64,000 nucleotides of DNA from Psychromarinibacter sediminicola (GCF_029168335.1 NZ_JARGYC010000018.1:1-64000), one strand, 5' to 3'. Counted from the first letter of the stretch, positions 1-11,716 are shown. The notes: a model not told the origin generated them from the sequence alone. A program made the numbers and translations.

Positions 1-95
1 ATCGCCGCCGTCAGCGTCGTCTTGCCGTGGTCAACGTGACCGATCGTCCCGATGTTCACGTGCGGTTTGTTACGTTCGAACTTTGCCTTTGCCAT
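1..95 (-). CDS. tuf: Elongation factor Tu, N-terminal fragment
   Basis: EF-Tu is the GTPase that brings aminoacyl-tRNA to the ribosome. Only the first ~31 codons are in the window. The reverse strand reads [20 protein letters not shown] followed by [11 protein letters not shown], which is the universal EF-Tu start with the GHVDHGKT P-loop. The gene runs off the left edge. The 110 bp upstream (96-205) carries no gene and must hold its leader. Identification is near certain; whether this is one of two tuf copies cannot be told here. Confidence 0.97.
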   Translation of the reverse strand, partial: MAKAKFERNKPHVNIGTIGHVDHGKTTLTAA

Positions 96-205
96 CCTCA
101 GGGCGCCTCATCGTCATAAGGGGGCAGATGTGCCCCGGTTCAGTACGCGCGCCCGATTATCGGCTGAAACCCGGAAAATCAAGCGCGTCTTCGCCGGCTG
201 CGGCG

Positions 206-745
206 CTACTCGAACGGCGGTTCGAACCACTCCGGGTTCTTGCGCAGCCAGGCCTCGATCTGCTTGGCGGCCTGGGCCGACAGCGCTTCGAGGATCCGGT
301 CCTTGGTGGGGAACGGCCCGGCCGAGGAGAAGGCGGAGATCACGCTGATCTCGTGCGCCTCCTCGTTCAGCTTGCGGCCGAGCGCATCGTCCCAGAGCGT
401 GACCGTCATCAGCAGCACCGATTTCAGCGACGGCACCCCCGGAACGCCGGCGTCAAGGCTCGTGAGGAAATAGCCGTCGACGCTCATCCCCAGGTGATAG
501 AGGCGGTCGCCGTCGTACCGGCCGAACCGCGCGTCGACCGCGCCCTCGATGGCCTCCTGCCACTCGGCCTCGGTCACCTTGATCGAGCCGGGCCCGACGG
601 TCGGGTCGCGCGCGACGACGAGGTTGTGGCCCAGCTTGAACGGCCCGAGATCGACCGGCGGCTTGTCCAGGTCGGCGGCATAGTCGCAGGCGGACAGCAC
701 CGCCATCGCAGCGAGCGCAAGAACGAGTTGTACCGCGCGGTTCAT
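206..745 (-). CDS. Putative lipoprotein, unknown function
   Basis: A 179-residue protein starting MNRAVQLVLALAAMAVLSAC: a short charged start, a hydrophobic core and a lipobox (LSAC) with Cys20 as the probable lipidated residue. This implies export and membrane anchoring. The rest is soluble, ending near KNPEWFEPPFE, with no domain I recognise. The start at 745 is preferred over an upstream one at 889 because it gives a clean signal peptide and follows a purine-rich stretch (ggagggcc). Transcribed in the same direction as tuf and the M48 peptidase gene. Confidence 0.75.
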   Translation of the reverse strand: MNRAVQLVLALAAMAVLSACDYAADLDKPPVDLGPFKLGHNLVVARDPTVGPGSIKVTEAEWQEAIEGAVDARFGRYDGDRLYHLGMSVDGYFLTSLDAGVPGVPSLKSVLLMTVTLWDDALGRKLNEEAHEISVISAFSSAGPFPTKDRILEALSAQAAKQIEAWLRKNPEWFEPPFE

Positions 746-812
746 GGCTGGCCCTCCTGCAATCGTCCGACCGGGCTTAGCGCAGGCCCGGATCATGTGC
801 AACGCCGCGGGC

Positions 813-1964
813 TCATTGGCAGATCGACCGCAGGGCGCGCCAGTCCTCCGCCGCCAGAGCGGCGCGCGACGGCCCGGAGAGCGCGGCATCGGCGGTGCGC
901 GCGGCCGCGATGCGGTCGCCCAGCGCCGGATGCGACGCGAAATGGCGCAGGAAGCCCGGCGGCTCGGCGCCGTCGCCGGCCTGCTCCGCGCGCAGCCGGT
1001 CGAACATGTCCGCGAGCGCCGACGGCCTCAGACCGGCCTCCGCCAGAAGGCCGTGCGCGTAGGCGTCCGCCCCGGCCTCGGCGGCGCGGCTGTACTCGGC
1101 GCGGATCAGCCGCTCGGTCAGGAACAGGACCACCGTCCCGCCCGCGAAATCGCCCAGCAGCAGGCCCAGGACACCGACGCTGCCCGCCGTACGCAGCGCC
1201 ATGCGCGTGGGATCGCGCGCCGCGACGTGGCCCAGCTCGTGCGCCAGCACGGCGGCCACCTCCTCGGGCGTCTCGGCCGCCTCGATCAGGCCGCGGAACA
1301 GCACGACGATCCCGCCGGGCAGGGCCAGCGCGTTCACCATGTCGAGGTCCAGCACCCGGGCGGTCACGTCATAGGGCAGCGCCGCCTCGTCGGTCAGCCG
1401 CGCCGTCAGCGCCGCCAGCGCCCGGTCGCCGGCGGGGTCGTCGCACAGGCGGAGGAGGCCGAATCCAGTCTCGTCCAGCGCGCCGCGGATCTGCTCCAGG
1501 GTCCGTTCGCCCAGCACCCGCTCGCCCTCGGGCGGCAGGTATTCGGCCAGCTGGTCGGCCATCAGCGGGACGAGATACCAGATGATCGCCGCCACCGACA
1601 GAATCGCCGCAGCGCCCCACAGGATCAGGCGCCGCGTCCCGGTCACCGGCGGGCGCCGGTGCAGCGCGGGGGCGCGGGCGGCCAGGATGCGGCGGCTCTC
1701 GGCCTCGCGCACCACGAGGCGCGCATCGTCGTCCTCCGCGGTCCGCAGCACCATCTCCTCCCGGTCGGCCTGGTCGCGCAGTTGCCGGAGCGCGGCGAGC
1801 GGCCAGCGTTCGTCTGACGCATCCGGGCGCGACAGGATCAGCGCCGGGCCGTCCTCGTCGATCGCCAGCGACACCGGGCGCGGCACCGGGCTTGTCCCGT
1901 CCAGCAGGACGCCGGCGCCGCGGAACGGCTCCGGTTTCGCCCCGACGCGCAGCACGGCCGTCAT
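813..1964 (-). CDS. M48 family metallopeptidase, membrane-anchored
   Basis: A 383-residue zinc peptidase of the M48 (Ste24/HtpX-like) family. One membrane segment lies near residues 137-160 (LILWGAAAILSVAAIIWYLV). The catalytic HELGH follows an AVLA stretch in the C-terminal half, and a downstream acidic region (EYSRAAEAGAD) supplies the third zinc ligand. The first ~130 residues look cytoplasmic and the peptidase domain extracytoplasmic. Its start overlaps the stop of the DUF898 gene by four bases (ATGA), so the two are probably co-translated and act together at the membrane. The substrate is unknown. Confidence 0.88.
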   Translation of the reverse strand: MTAVLRVGAKPEPFRGAGVLLDGTSPVPRPVSLAIDEDGPALILSRPDASDERWPLAALRQLRDQADREEMVLRTAEDDDARLVVREAESRRILAARAPALHRRPPVTGTRRLILWGAAAILSVAAIIWYLVPLMADQLAEYLPPEGERVLGERTLEQIRGALDETGFGLLRLCDDPAGDRALAALTARLTDEAALPYDVTARVLDLDMVNALALPGGIVVLFRGLIEAAETPEEVAAVLAHELGHVAARDPTRMALRTAGSVGVLGLLLGDFAGGTVVLFLTERLIRAEYSRAAEAGADAYAHGLLAEAGLRPSALADMFDRLRAEQAGDGAEPPGFLRHFASHPALGDRIAAARTADAALSGPSRAALAAEDWRALRSICQ

Positions 1965-3148
1965 ATCGCCGCCCCCACGTCCAGCGCCTCGGCAAAGCCC
2001 TCGGCCTCCTGCGCGGCGTCGCGCGGCCGCTGACGCACGGCGGCCAGCGCCGGGGCGCCGGTGACCTGCAGCGTCTCGGCGAAGTGCCGCCAGAGCGGGA
2101 AGGTCAGAAAGACGTGGGTCAGCACGTCCCAGAACACGAAAGCGTTGAAATAGACGACCAGGGCCAGCACGGCCTTGGCCCAGGTCGGCAGGCCGCGCAG
2201 CCGTTCGGGCAGTTCCGCGATCACGCCGAGCTCGTCCAGGTTGCCGGCGAAGAACGCCGCCAGAACCAGCCCCAGAAGCGAGAAGAACGCCAGCACCGCC
2301 AGGACGATCAGCGTTGTGCCCAGCATGTAGATGCGGAACACCCGCCACGGCCGCGGCGCCGCGCGGAACCCGATCGCGCCGGCGGTCTTCGCCTCGGTCA
2401 GGCGCCGGAACGTCACGGTCCGGTAATGCGCGAGCCCGTAGACGAGCCATGGCAGCCCGAGGACCAGCCCGGTCATCACCTGCCGCTCCTCCTGCCAAAT
2501 ACTCACGACGATCACCGCGGCGCAGAACAGCAGGCCCAGGATCAGCGGCACAATGGCCGGGAACAGCATGGTCCAGCGCCCGGTCTGTTCCAGCCGCAGG
2601 TTGCCGTAATGGGTGCGATCGGTGCGGTACTTCTCCAGCCAGAAGGTCATGCGCGGCCAGAGCAGCCCGGCCGTCAGGATCGTCAGAAGCCAGTGCCCTA
2701 TCGCCCGCCAGGCATAGCCCCAGGCCCCCGGCGCCAGCCCGAAACGCAGGCCGCGCCAGCGGGTGCGCGCCATCATATAGCGGCGCCGGCGATAGGCCGC
2801 ATAGAAGATAAACGGGATCACGCCCACGAAGGAGATCGCATAGGCGCCGTAGTCGTGGTTCAGCAGGCTGAGGCTGAGGAACATCAGGACGAGGTTCACC
2901 AGCCCGATGTAGAAGGCCAGGAAGGTGACGGCGATCAGGAAGCCCAGCAATTTCTCCAGCGGCCGGCCGGTATATTCCAGCGGCAGCCCGCCCGGGCGGA
3001 CCGAGGACCAGTAGTAGCGGCGAAGCCGGGTCTTCATCCAGAACCGGTAGAGCCCGAGCGTCAGCACGTTCAGGATCGAGAACCGCAGCGCCATCCAGAA
3101 CAGCCGCCCGCGCCGCCCGCGAAATTCGGTATCCAGAACCTCCTCCAT
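1961..3148 (-). CDS. DUF898 (YjgN-like) multi-pass membrane protein
   Basis: A 395-residue polytopic membrane protein with repeated blocks of the YjgN/DUF898 type: TLGLYRFWMKTRLRRYYWSS near the start, and a second RFWLEKYRTDRTHYGN-like block (here RMTFWLEKYRTDRTHYGN) in the middle. At least eight hydrophobic segments are visible. The molecular function of the family is unknown. It is translationally coupled to the downstream M48 peptidase, suggesting a membrane pair in which this protein is substrate, partner or scaffold. That last point is inference. Confidence 0.85.
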   Translation of the reverse strand: MEEVLDTEFRGRRGRLFWMALRFSILNVLTLGLYRFWMKTRLRRYYWSSVRPGGLPLEYTGRPLEKLLGFLIAVTFLAFYIGLVNLVLMFLSLSLLNHDYGAYAISFVGVIPFIFYAAYRRRRYMMARTRWRGLRFGLAPGAWGYAWRAIGHWLLTILTAGLLWPRMTFWLEKYRTDRTHYGNLRLEQTGRWTMLFPAIVPLILGLLFCAAVIVVSIWQEERQVMTGLVLGLPWLVYGLAHYRTVTFRRLTEAKTAGAIGFRAAPRPWRVFRIYMLGTTLIVLAVLAFFSLLGLVLAAFFAGNLDELGVIAELPERLRGLPTWAKAVLALVVYFNAFVFWDVLTHVFLTFPLWRHFAETLQVTGAPALAAVRQRPRDAAQEAEGFAEALDVGAAI

Positions 3149-3251
3149 GCCGGAATCGTGACCCGGCCGGGCGGCAAAGGCAAAGCCTTTCGACAGGCCG
3201 AGACCGGCGTATCAGGGACACCGTTGCAGGGGGCCCGCGGCCGGCCCGCCC

Positions 3252-3312
3252 GCGCCCGCGCCTGCGAGAGCGCGGGGTGGGCGGGCGGGCGCGCTCTCGC
3301 AGGCGCGGGCGC
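3252..3312 (-). terminator. Long GC-rich hairpin after parC
   Basis: A perfect 23-bp inverted repeat (3252-3274 with 3290-3312) around a 15-base loop starts six bases after the parC stop. No T-tract follows, so it is either a factor-assisted terminator or a 3'-end stabilising hairpin. Confidence 0.65.
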
Positions 3313-3317
3313 CGGCC

Positions 3318-5621
<2,304 letters not shown>

Positions 5622-5815
5622 AGATGCTGTGATACGCCTCTCGCGCCGGCCGGACAAGCGGCGATCACCGGGCTGAGTCCTCGCTGCATCAGGTTGTGGA
5701 AAAGTCATTCATCATGAGAAATTCGCCCTCCGGCGCCGCGGCGGACCGCGTTAGTCTTCGCCCCGCGCAGAAGGGCCCGCACGAACAGAGGCCCGAAGTC
5801 GCGGGGTTGGGGCAG

Positions 5816-6661
5816 ATGCTGAAGAAATTGACATTGTTATTGGCCGTGGGACTCCTGGCCGCCATGCTGCATTGGGGACGCGGCCGGCCCGACGGGCCGC
5901 CGGACGTCGCGGGATCGGATCCGTCCGACAGGCCGGAGATCGAGGTCACCTCCCTTCCGGACGTGGCGCCGGTGCCGGGCCACGACATCGCGGCGGCGCG
6001 GATCGAGCGGCCGGTGCCGCTGGTGGCCGAACTGCCCGCCGTCGATACGCCCCGGGTCGCGATCGTGGACACCGCCGGCACCTCCCGGCCGATCGCGGTT
6101 GCCGCCCCGGCGGAGCCGGTCCTGACGGTCGAGGAGACCGCGCCGGAAGATACCGCCGCCCTGCCCGTCACGGAGGCCCCGGCGCCCGCGCCGCCGCCCG
6201 AGACAGAGCCGGACCCGGCGCTCGCCGTCGCCCGCTCGGCGATTCCCCGGCCGCGCCCGCTGCGCCTGACCGCGCCGGAGCCTGAGGCCGAGATCGTGGC
6301 CGACACGCCGCCTCGGCCGGAGATCGAGCTGACCGCCGTCGAACCCACCGCCATGGCGCTCGCCGTCGAAAAGGCGCTGGCGCCGCTGGAGGAGACCGAG
6401 ACCCCCGTGACCCTGGCCGTGGTCGAGGCGCTGGCCGACGCGCCGCCGGTGACCGCCGAGACGCTGTATGTCACCGGCAGCCGGGTGAACCTGCGCGCGG
6501 CGCCGGATACCGACGCCGGGGTCGTCCTGCGGCTCGACAAGGGCGATGCGGCCGAGCTTCTGGCGCGCATCGGCAACGGCTGGCTGCGGATCCGCGACAT
6601 CGCCACCGGCGAGGAGGGGTTCATGTCCGCCGACTACCTGTCGGCCGATATGCCGGGCTGA
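5816..6661 (+). CDS. Secreted or anchored SH3 domain protein
   Basis: A 281-residue protein with an N-terminal hydrophobic segment (MLKKLTLLLAVGLLAAMLHW), a long Pro/Ala/Glu-rich low-complexity linker (about residues 25-215), and a C-terminal bacterial SH3 domain beginning at TLYVTGSRVNLRAAPDTDAG. SH3_3 domains usually bind cell-wall glycans or peptides, so a periplasmic envelope role is likely. The start at 5816 gives the signal-anchor; an in-frame ATG at 5714 would add 34 non-hydrophobic residues. Divergent from parC. Confidence 0.8.
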   Translation: MLKKLTLLLAVGLLAAMLHWGRGRPDGPPDVAGSDPSDRPEIEVTSLPDVAPVPGHDIAAARIERPVPLVAELPAVDTPRVAIVDTAGTSRPIAVAAPAEPVLTVEETAPEDTAALPVTEAPAPAPPPETEPDPALAVARSAIPRPRPLRLTAPEPEAEIVADTPPRPEIELTAVEPTAMALAVEKALAPLEETETPVTLAVVEALADAPPVTAETLYVTGSRVNLRAAPDTDAGVVLRLDKGDAAELLARIGNGWLRIRDIATGEEGFMSADYLSADMPG

Positions 6662-6721
6662 TCCGGCGACGGCTTTCGCCGGCCGCCCGCATGCTCTAAT
6701 CGAGGGGCGAAGGGGGCGATC

Positions 6722-7555
6722 ATGGCGCAGAAATCCGTTCTCATCACCGGCTGTTCCTCCGGTATCGGCTATGACGCGGCGCAGACGCTGAAGGCGCGCG
6801 GCTGGCGCGTCTTCGCCGCCTGCCGCAAGGCCGAGGATTGCGCCCGCCTGCGCGACGAAGGCTTCGAGGCGCCGCGGCTCGACTACGAGGACACGGCCAG
6901 CATCGCGCAGACCGTCGACGAGGTGCTTCAGGCCACCGGCGGCACGCTGGACGCCGTCTACAACAACGGCGCCTACGGCATCCCCGGGCTGGTCGAGGAT
7001 CTGCCGACCGACGCCCTGCGCACCATCCTGGAGGCGAACCTGATCGGCTATCACGACCTGACGCGCCGGCTGATCCCGGTGATGCGCGCGCAGGGGCACG
7101 GGCGGATCGTCAACTGTTCGTCGGTCATGGGCTACACCGCCTATCCCTGGCGCGGCGCCTATGTCGCGACGAAATACGCGCTGGAAGGGCTGACCGACAC
7201 GCTGCGGCTGGAGCTGCACGGCGAGCCGATCCACGTCGTGCTGATCGAGCCGGGCCTGATCACCACGAAGTTCGGCGAGAACGGCCGCCTCCAGTTCGAC
7301 AAGTGGATCGACTGGCGGGCCTCGGCCCACGCCGACCGCTACGAATCCGACCTGATGCGCAAATGGCGCGGCAAGAACCCGCACGGCGCGCTGGAAGTCC
7401 CGGCCAGCCACGTCACGGCCAAGCTGATCCACGCGCTGGAAAGCCCGCGCCCGCATCCGCGCTACAAGGTCACGCGGCTGGCGCATGTGGCGAAGCTCCT
7501 CACCCGCCTCCTGCCGACCCGTGCGACCGACTGGGTGATCCGCCGCGCCTCCTGA
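6722..7555 (+). CDS. Short-chain dehydrogenase/reductase
   Basis: A 277-residue classical SDR. It has the cofactor motif TGCSSGIG at residues 8-15, an N-N-G-A-like motif (YNNGAYG), the catalytic serine in NCSSVMGY, and YVATKYALEG carrying the YxxxK pair. The substrate cannot be read from the sequence; sterol-, retinol- and fatty-aldehyde-acting SDRs share this layout. It stands alone between the SH3 gene and the small membrane protein and is followed by a 95-bp gap. Confidence 0.9.
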   Translation: MAQKSVLITGCSSGIGYDAAQTLKARGWRVFAACRKAEDCARLRDEGFEAPRLDYEDTASIAQTVDEVLQATGGTLDAVYNNGAYGIPGLVEDLPTDALRTILEANLIGYHDLTRRLIPVMRAQGHGRIVNCSSVMGYTAYPWRGAYVATKYALEGLTDTLRLELHGEPIHVVLIEPGLITTKFGENGRLQFDKWIDWRASAHADRYESDLMRKWRGKNPHGALEVPASHVTAKLIHALESPRPHPRYKVTRLAHVAKLLTRLLPTRATDWVIRRAS

Positions 7556-7650
7556 CCGGCGCGGCGCGCGCCCCCGCGCCAAAATGCCGGTTTGGTTTCC
7601 CGCTCATTCCGGCTACATCGGCCGCAGTCGAAACGGAAAGGACCGCGCCC

Positions 7651-7860
7651 ATGTGGCAGGACCCGCTCTTCATCCTCGTCGTCGTCGCCTGCCTGGTGGT
7701 GCTGGTCATCCTGATGATCGGCGTGGGCAGCTTCGGCAAGGGCGGGGACTGGCACCGCAGGAACGCCAACCGCATCATGCGCTGGCGCATCATCGCACAG
7801 GCGGTGGCGGTGCTGCTGATCCTGCTCTTCGTCGCGGTCCGGCGGATGGGAGGCAACTGA
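7651..7860 (+). CDS. Small twin-transmembrane protein
   Basis: A 69-residue protein with two membrane helices (about residues 6-27 and 46-64) joined by a basic loop (GKGGDWHRRNANRIMRWR). This resembles the HIG1-like or twin-TM proteins found beside cobalamin adenosyltransferase genes in Rhodobacteraceae. The RBS is AAAGGA. Its TGA overlaps the ATG of the next gene by one base, so the two are co-translated. Function unknown. Confidence 0.8.
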   Translation: MWQDPLFILVVVACLVVLVILMIGVGSFGKGGDWHRRNANRIMRWRIIAQAVAVLLILLFVAVRRMGGN

Positions 7861-8432
7861 TGGTCGTTCTGTCGAAGATCTACACGCGCACCGGCGACGC
7901 CGGCGAGACCGCGCTGGGCAACGGCACCCGCGTCGCCAAGCACAGCCCGCGCGTCTCCGCCTACGGCACGGTGGACGAGCTGAACGCGGCGCTCGGCGTG
8001 GCGCGGCTTCATGCCGAGGGCGACCTGGCCGAGCAGATCGCGCGCATCCAGAACGACCTGTTCGACGTGGGCGCCGACCTCTGCCGCCCCGACATGGAAA
8101 GGGACGGCGAGGCGGAGTACACGCCCCTGCGCATCGTCGACGCCCAGGTCGCAAGGCTGGAATCCGAGATCGACGCGATGAACGCCCGGCTGGAACCGCT
8201 GCGCAGTTTCATCCTGCCCGGCGGCACGGCGCTGGCCGCGCATCTGCACGTCGCCCGCACCGTCGCCCGGCGGGCCGAGCGCGAGACGATCGAACTTGCC
8301 GCCGTGGAATCGGTGAACCCCGCGGCGGTCAAGTATCTCAACCGGCTGTCCGACTGGTTCTTCGTCGCCGCCCGCGTCGCCAACGACGAGGGCCGCGCCG
8401 ACGTGCTGTGGCAGCCGGGCGCCAACCGCTGA
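7860..8432 (+). CDS. Cob(I)alamin adenosyltransferase, PduO type
   Basis: A 190-residue enzyme that transfers the adenosyl group of ATP to cob(I)alamin to make coenzyme B12. It shows the PduO signature: KIYTRTGDAGETAL (ATP site), AYGTVDELNA, and RSFILPGGT followed by an Arg-rich helix (HVARTVARRAERE). The product serves mutases such as methylmalonyl-CoA and ethylmalonyl-CoA mutase, which fits the ethylmalonyl-CoA pathway gene at 25.7 kb. Coupled to the upstream small membrane protein. Confidence 0.93.
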   Translation: MVVLSKIYTRTGDAGETALGNGTRVAKHSPRVSAYGTVDELNAALGVARLHAEGDLAEQIARIQNDLFDVGADLCRPDMERDGEAEYTPLRIVDAQVARLESEIDAMNARLEPLRSFILPGGTALAAHLHVARTVARRAERETIELAAVESVNPAAVKYLNRLSDWFFVAARVANDEGRADVLWQPGANR

Positions 8433-8575
8433 TAGCGCTCGCAGCTTCCAAACGCGGCGTTCCGGGGCGGGTATCTGTCGATTTTGCCCTGTTTCCCGCC
8501 GTCCGGAGCGGCTAACACTCGGCGCGATAACCTGTGGCCCGCCGCGGCGGGCAGGAAACCGATGGGAGATCCCGC

Positions 8576-9337
8576 ATGAAGGTGCTCGTGCCTGTGAAGC
8601 GCGTGATCGACTACAACGTGAAGGTCCGGGTGAAATCGGACGGAAGCGGTGTCGATCTTGCGAACGTGAAGATGTCGATGAACCCCTTCGACGAGATCGC
8701 GGTGGAAGAGGCGATCCGCCTGAAGGAATCCGGCGCGGCCGAGGAGGTCGTGGCGGTGTCGATCGGCGTGAAGCAGGCGCAGGAGACGCTGCGCACGGCG
8801 CTGGCGATGGGCGCGGACCGGGCGATCCTGGTCGTGGCCGCCGAGGACGTGCACCAGGACATCGAGCCGCTGGCGGTGGCCAAGATCCTCAAGGGCGTGA
8901 TCGACGCGGAGCAGCCGGGCCTGGTGCTGGCCGGCAAGCAGGCCATCGACAACGACATGAACGCCACCGGTCAGATGCTCTCGGCGCTGCTGGGCTGGTC
9001 GCAGGCCACCTTCGCCTCGAAGGTCGAGATCGAGGGCGAGCACGCGAAGGTGACCCGCGAGGTCGATGGCGGGCTGCAGACGATCAAGGTGAAGATGCCG
9101 GCCATCGTGACCGTCGACCTGCGGCTGAACGAGCCGCGCTATGCCTCGCTGCCGAACATCATGAAGGCCAAGAAGAAGCCCTTGGACGAGAAGACGCCCG
9201 GGGATTACGGCGTCGACGTCGCGCCGCGGCTGGAGATCCTCAAGACCGAGGAGCCGGCCGAACGCAAGGCGGGCGTCATGGTGGGCTCGGTGGACGAGCT
9301 GATCGAGAAACTGAAGACCGAAGCGGGGGTTCTCTGA
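8576..9337 (+). CDS. etfB: Electron transfer flavoprotein subunit beta
   Basis: The 253-residue small subunit of the ETF heterodimer, which accepts electrons from acyl-CoA dehydrogenases and passes them to ETF:ubiquinone oxidoreductase. It starts [20 protein letters not shown] and contains the adenine-binding region DNDMNATGQ. The start at 8576 has GGGAG upstream; an in-frame start at 8534 lacks support. A 16-bp GC palindrome (8537-8552) lies just upstream of the RBS and may affect the leader. Overlaps etfA by ATGA-type coupling. Confidence 0.96.
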   Translation: MKVLVPVKRVIDYNVKVRVKSDGSGVDLANVKMSMNPFDEIAVEEAIRLKESGAAEEVVAVSIGVKQAQETLRTALAMGADRAILVVAAEDVHQDIEPLAVAKILKGVIDAEQPGLVLAGKQAIDNDMNATGQMLSALLGWSQATFASKVEIEGEHAKVTREVDGGLQTIKVKMPAIVTVDLRLNEPRYASLPNIMKAKKKPLDEKTPGDYGVDVAPRLEILKTEEPAERKAGVMVGSVDELIEKLKTEAGVL

Positions 9338-10263
9338 TGGCTGTTCTTCTTCTGGCCGAAGTGACGGGCGGCGAGCTGAACCTCGACGCGACGTCCAAGG
9401 CGGTCGCGGCGGCGGCCCAGCTGGGCGAGGTCACCGCGCTCTGCGCCGGCGCCTCGGCGGCGGCCGCGGGCGAGGCGGCGGCGAAGATCGACGGCGTCGC
9501 CAAGGTGCTGGTCGCCGAGGATGACAGCCTGGGCCACCGGCTGGCGGAATCGACCGCGGCCCTGATCGTCAGCCTGGCAGGCGACTACGAGCATATCGTC
9601 GCCCCGGCCACGACCGACGCGAAGAACGTGATGCCGCGGGTGGCGGCGCTCTTGGACGTGATGGTGATCTCGGACGTCTCGGGCATCGTCGACGGCGCCA
9701 CCTTCGAGCGGCCGATCTATGCCGGCAACGCGGTGCAGACGGTGAAGTCGAAGGACGCGACGAAGGTGGTCACGATCCGGACCTCGACCTTCGACGCCGC
9801 CGGCGAGCAGGCGGCGGCGGCGGTTGAAACCGTGTCGGCGGCCGCGGATCCGGGGCTGTCGGAATGGGTCGAGGACCATGTGGCCGAGAGCGACCGGCCG
9901 GAGCTGACCTCGGCAGGCCGGGTCGTCTCGGGCGGCCGCGGCCTGGGGTCGGAGGAGAACTTCGAGCTGATCGAGAAGCTGGCCGACAAGCTGGGCGCCG
10001 CCGTGGGCGCGAGCCGGGCGGCGGTGGACTCGGGCTATGCCCCGAACGACTGGCAGGTGGGGCAGACCGGCAAGGTCGTCGCGCCGGAGCTCTACGTGGC
10101 CGTGGGCATCTCGGGGGCGATCCAGCACCTGGCGGGGATGAAGGACTCCAAGGTGATCGTGGCGATCAACAAGGACGAGGAGGCGCCGATCTTCCAGGTG
10201 GCCGATTACGGCCTGGTGGGCGACCTGTTCGACGTGGTGCCGGAGCTGACCGAGAAGCTGTGA
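9337..10263 (+). CDS. etfA: Electron transfer flavoprotein subunit alpha
   Basis: The 308-residue large ETF subunit carrying FAD. The C-terminal FAD domain is clear: [19 protein letters not shown], then [20 protein letters not shown] and the [12 protein letters not shown] block. Its ATG overlaps the etfB stop, so the subunits are made together. Downstream are a tandem repeat (10265-10308) and a clear terminator (10378-10402), so the operon ends here. Confidence 0.96.
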   Translation: MAVLLLAEVTGGELNLDATSKAVAAAAQLGEVTALCAGASAAAAGEAAAKIDGVAKVLVAEDDSLGHRLAESTAALIVSLAGDYEHIVAPATTDAKNVMPRVAALLDVMVISDVSGIVDGATFERPIYAGNAVQTVKSKDATKVVTIRTSTFDAAGEQAAAAVETVSAAADPGLSEWVEDHVAESDRPELTSAGRVVSGGRGLGSEENFELIEKLADKLGAAVGASRAAVDSGYAPNDWQVGQTGKVVAPELYVAVGISGAIQHLAGMKDSKVIVAINKDEEAPIFQVADYGLVGDLFDVVPELTEKL

Positions 10264-10264
10264 C

Positions 10265-10308
10265 GGGGTGTCCAAGGTTGGGGTGTCCAAGGTTGGACGG
10301 GGGTCCAA
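10265..10308. repeat. 15-bp tandem repeat with GTCCAA/TTGGAC dyad
   Basis: The unit GGGGTGTCCAAGGTT occurs twice head to tail (10265-10279, 10280-10294). The second copy continues as GGACGGGGGTCCAAG, so the core GTCCAAGGTTGGAC is a dyad. A near-identical inverted copy is at 37275-37299. Function unknown. Confidence 0.7.
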
Positions 10309-10377
10309 GCCACTGATATTCCTTCCGATAGCGGTAACAGACCAAGCCCCGCCCGGGCCGTCCAAAGCGAAACCAGA

Positions 10378-10402
10378 GGCCCGCCAAACCGGCGGGCCTT
10401 TT
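10378..10402 (+). terminator. Rho-independent terminator after etfBA
   Basis: An 8-bp perfect stem (GGCCCGCC with GGCGGGCC) with a five-base loop is followed by TTTT. It lies 115 bases after the etfA stop and before the convergent idi gene. Confidence 0.88.
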
Positions 10403-10436
10403 GCTGTTCCGGGGCCGGTACCGCGACCGGCGCGCG

Positions 10437-10961
10437 TCAGACGGCGGTGCCGAAGATCTGCGCGGCGTGCTCGGCCATGTAGATGCGCATCCAGGGGGTG
10501 AAGCGCTCCGGCCGCTCGGCGATCTCGCGGCGCAGGTCGTCCAGACCCACCCAGCGGACCGCCTGCACCTCGGCGGGGTTCGGCTCGACCCTCAGCCCGG
10601 CCCCGGCCGCGCAGGTGAAGACCTGCACGACCTCGTCCTCGACCATGCCGTCCCCGACATCGGCGCGGTAGCGCAGCTCGCCGCGATGCACCGGCGTCAG
10701 CCCGCCGATCCCCAGCTCCTCGGACAGGCGGCGCAACGCGCAGTCGGCGTCGCCCTCGCCCCACAGCGGATGCGTGCAGCAGGTGTTCGCCCAGAGCCCG
10801 GGCGTGTGGTACTTGCCCGCCGCCCGCTGCTGGATCAGCAGCCGCGCGCCGTCGAGCACGAAGACCGAGACCGCCTTGTGGCGCAGTCCCTGGCGGTGCG
10901 CCGCAAGCTTGTCCACCGGGGTCAGTTCGCCGTTCACCCAGGCCGGGATCCTGTCCTGCAT
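10437..10961 (-). CDS. idi: Isopentenyl-diphosphate delta-isomerase, type I
   Basis: A 174-residue Nudix-fold enzyme that interconverts isopentenyl and dimethylallyl diphosphate for isoprenoid synthesis. Seen are LWANTCCTHP, carrying the catalytic cysteine and a metal-binding histidine (family pattern NTCCSHP), the Nudix-like helix ALRRLSEELGI, and GMVEDEVVQVF with the catalytic and metal-ligand acids. The length matches bacterial type I enzymes. In phototrophic relatives idi lies in the photosynthesis cluster; no such genes are near it here. Confidence 0.92.
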   Translation of the reverse strand: MQDRIPAWVNGELTPVDKLAAHRQGLRHKAVSVFVLDGARLLIQQRAAGKYHTPGLWANTCCTHPLWGEGDADCALRRLSEELGIGGLTPVHRGELRYRADVGDGMVEDEVVQVFTCAAGAGLRVEPNPAEVQAVRWVGLDDLRREIAERPERFTPWMRIYMAEHAAQIFGTAV

Positions 10962-11178
10962 CGGACGGCAGATAGGCGGTTTCGCCGGCTCTGACCAGAG
11001 CGGCCGGTGCGCGGACGACCTCCGGGGGTCACTTCGCCGCAGAAGTTTTGCCTTGATCTGGGCGCTGCCTCCGACAGATTGTCCCCCGCATCCCCGACGG
11101 GCGGCGGTCCCGCGACCGTCGCGCGACCGGGGCGATCATCGGGCCTTTCGAGACCCGGAACCGACAAGCGAGGAACCC

Positions 11179-11646
11179 ATGAAACGCATTGCAGCCACCT
11201 GTCTGACCGCCTCTGTCCTGGCCGCCCCGGCCCTGGCACAGGATCTGTCCGAGGAAGCCGCCTATGCCGCCGACGAATTCCGCCAATGCGCGACCTGCCA
11301 CGTCATCGCCAACGAGGACGAGACGCTGTACGGCCGCCGGGCGCGCACCGGGCCGAACCTGTACTGCGTGATCGGCCGTCAGGCGGGCAGCGTCGAGGAC
11401 TTCCGCTACAGCAACTCGCTCGAGGAGGCCGGCGAGGCGGGGCTGGTCTGGGACGAGGAGCACATGACCAGCTATCTGCAGGACCCCCGCGCTTTCCTGC
11501 GCGACTACCTCGACGACAGCGGCGCGCGGTCGAAGATGACCTACAAGGTCCGCAAGGACGGCGACCGGTCGCCCGAGGACGTCGCCGCCGCCTTCGCGAC
11601 CTTCCTGGCCGAGGTCTGCCCGGAAGAGGCCGACGCCGACTCCTAA
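11179..11646 (+). CDS. Periplasmic c-type cytochrome, class I
   Basis: A 155-residue protein with a signal peptide (MKRIAATCLTASVLAAPALA, cleavage before QDLSE). One haem motif CATCH sits near residue 38, followed by GRRARTGPNLYCVIGR, typical of cytochrome c2/c556-like monohaem carriers. A distal methionine in RSKMTYK could be the sixth haem ligand. It probably shuttles electrons in the periplasm. The RBS AGGAA is just upstream. The start at 11179 is fixed by the signal peptide. Confidence 0.88.
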   Translation: MKRIAATCLTASVLAAPALAQDLSEEAAYAADEFRQCATCHVIANEDETLYGRRARTGPNLYCVIGRQAGSVEDFRYSNSLEEAGEAGLVWDEEHMTSYLQDPRAFLRDYLDDSGARSKMTYKVRKDGDRSPEDVAAAFATFLAEVCPEEADADS

Positions 11647-11662
11647 GTCGCGACCCCATTGC

Positions 11663-11691
11663 CCGGCCCGGATGCCTCGGCACCGGGCCGG
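11663..11691. terminator. Hairpin between convergent genes
   Basis: A perfect 9-bp stem (CCGGCCCGG with CCGGGCCGG) and an 11-base loop lie between the cytochrome and DUF6473 stops. There is no T-tract. Confidence 0.45.
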
Positions 11692-11716
11692 ACGGCGCGG
11701 CGGCCGGCCGGCCCGG

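Noticed and set aside
83-1585. Plus-strand open frame of 500 codons
   Set aside because: Antisense shadow of the lipoprotein and M48 peptidase genes; Arg/Pro/Ala-biased product typical of high-GC antisense frames.
8537-8552. 16-bp GC palindrome before etfB as a regulator site
   Set aside because: It is built only of G and C near the RBS; in this composition such palindromes are common, and there is no second site.
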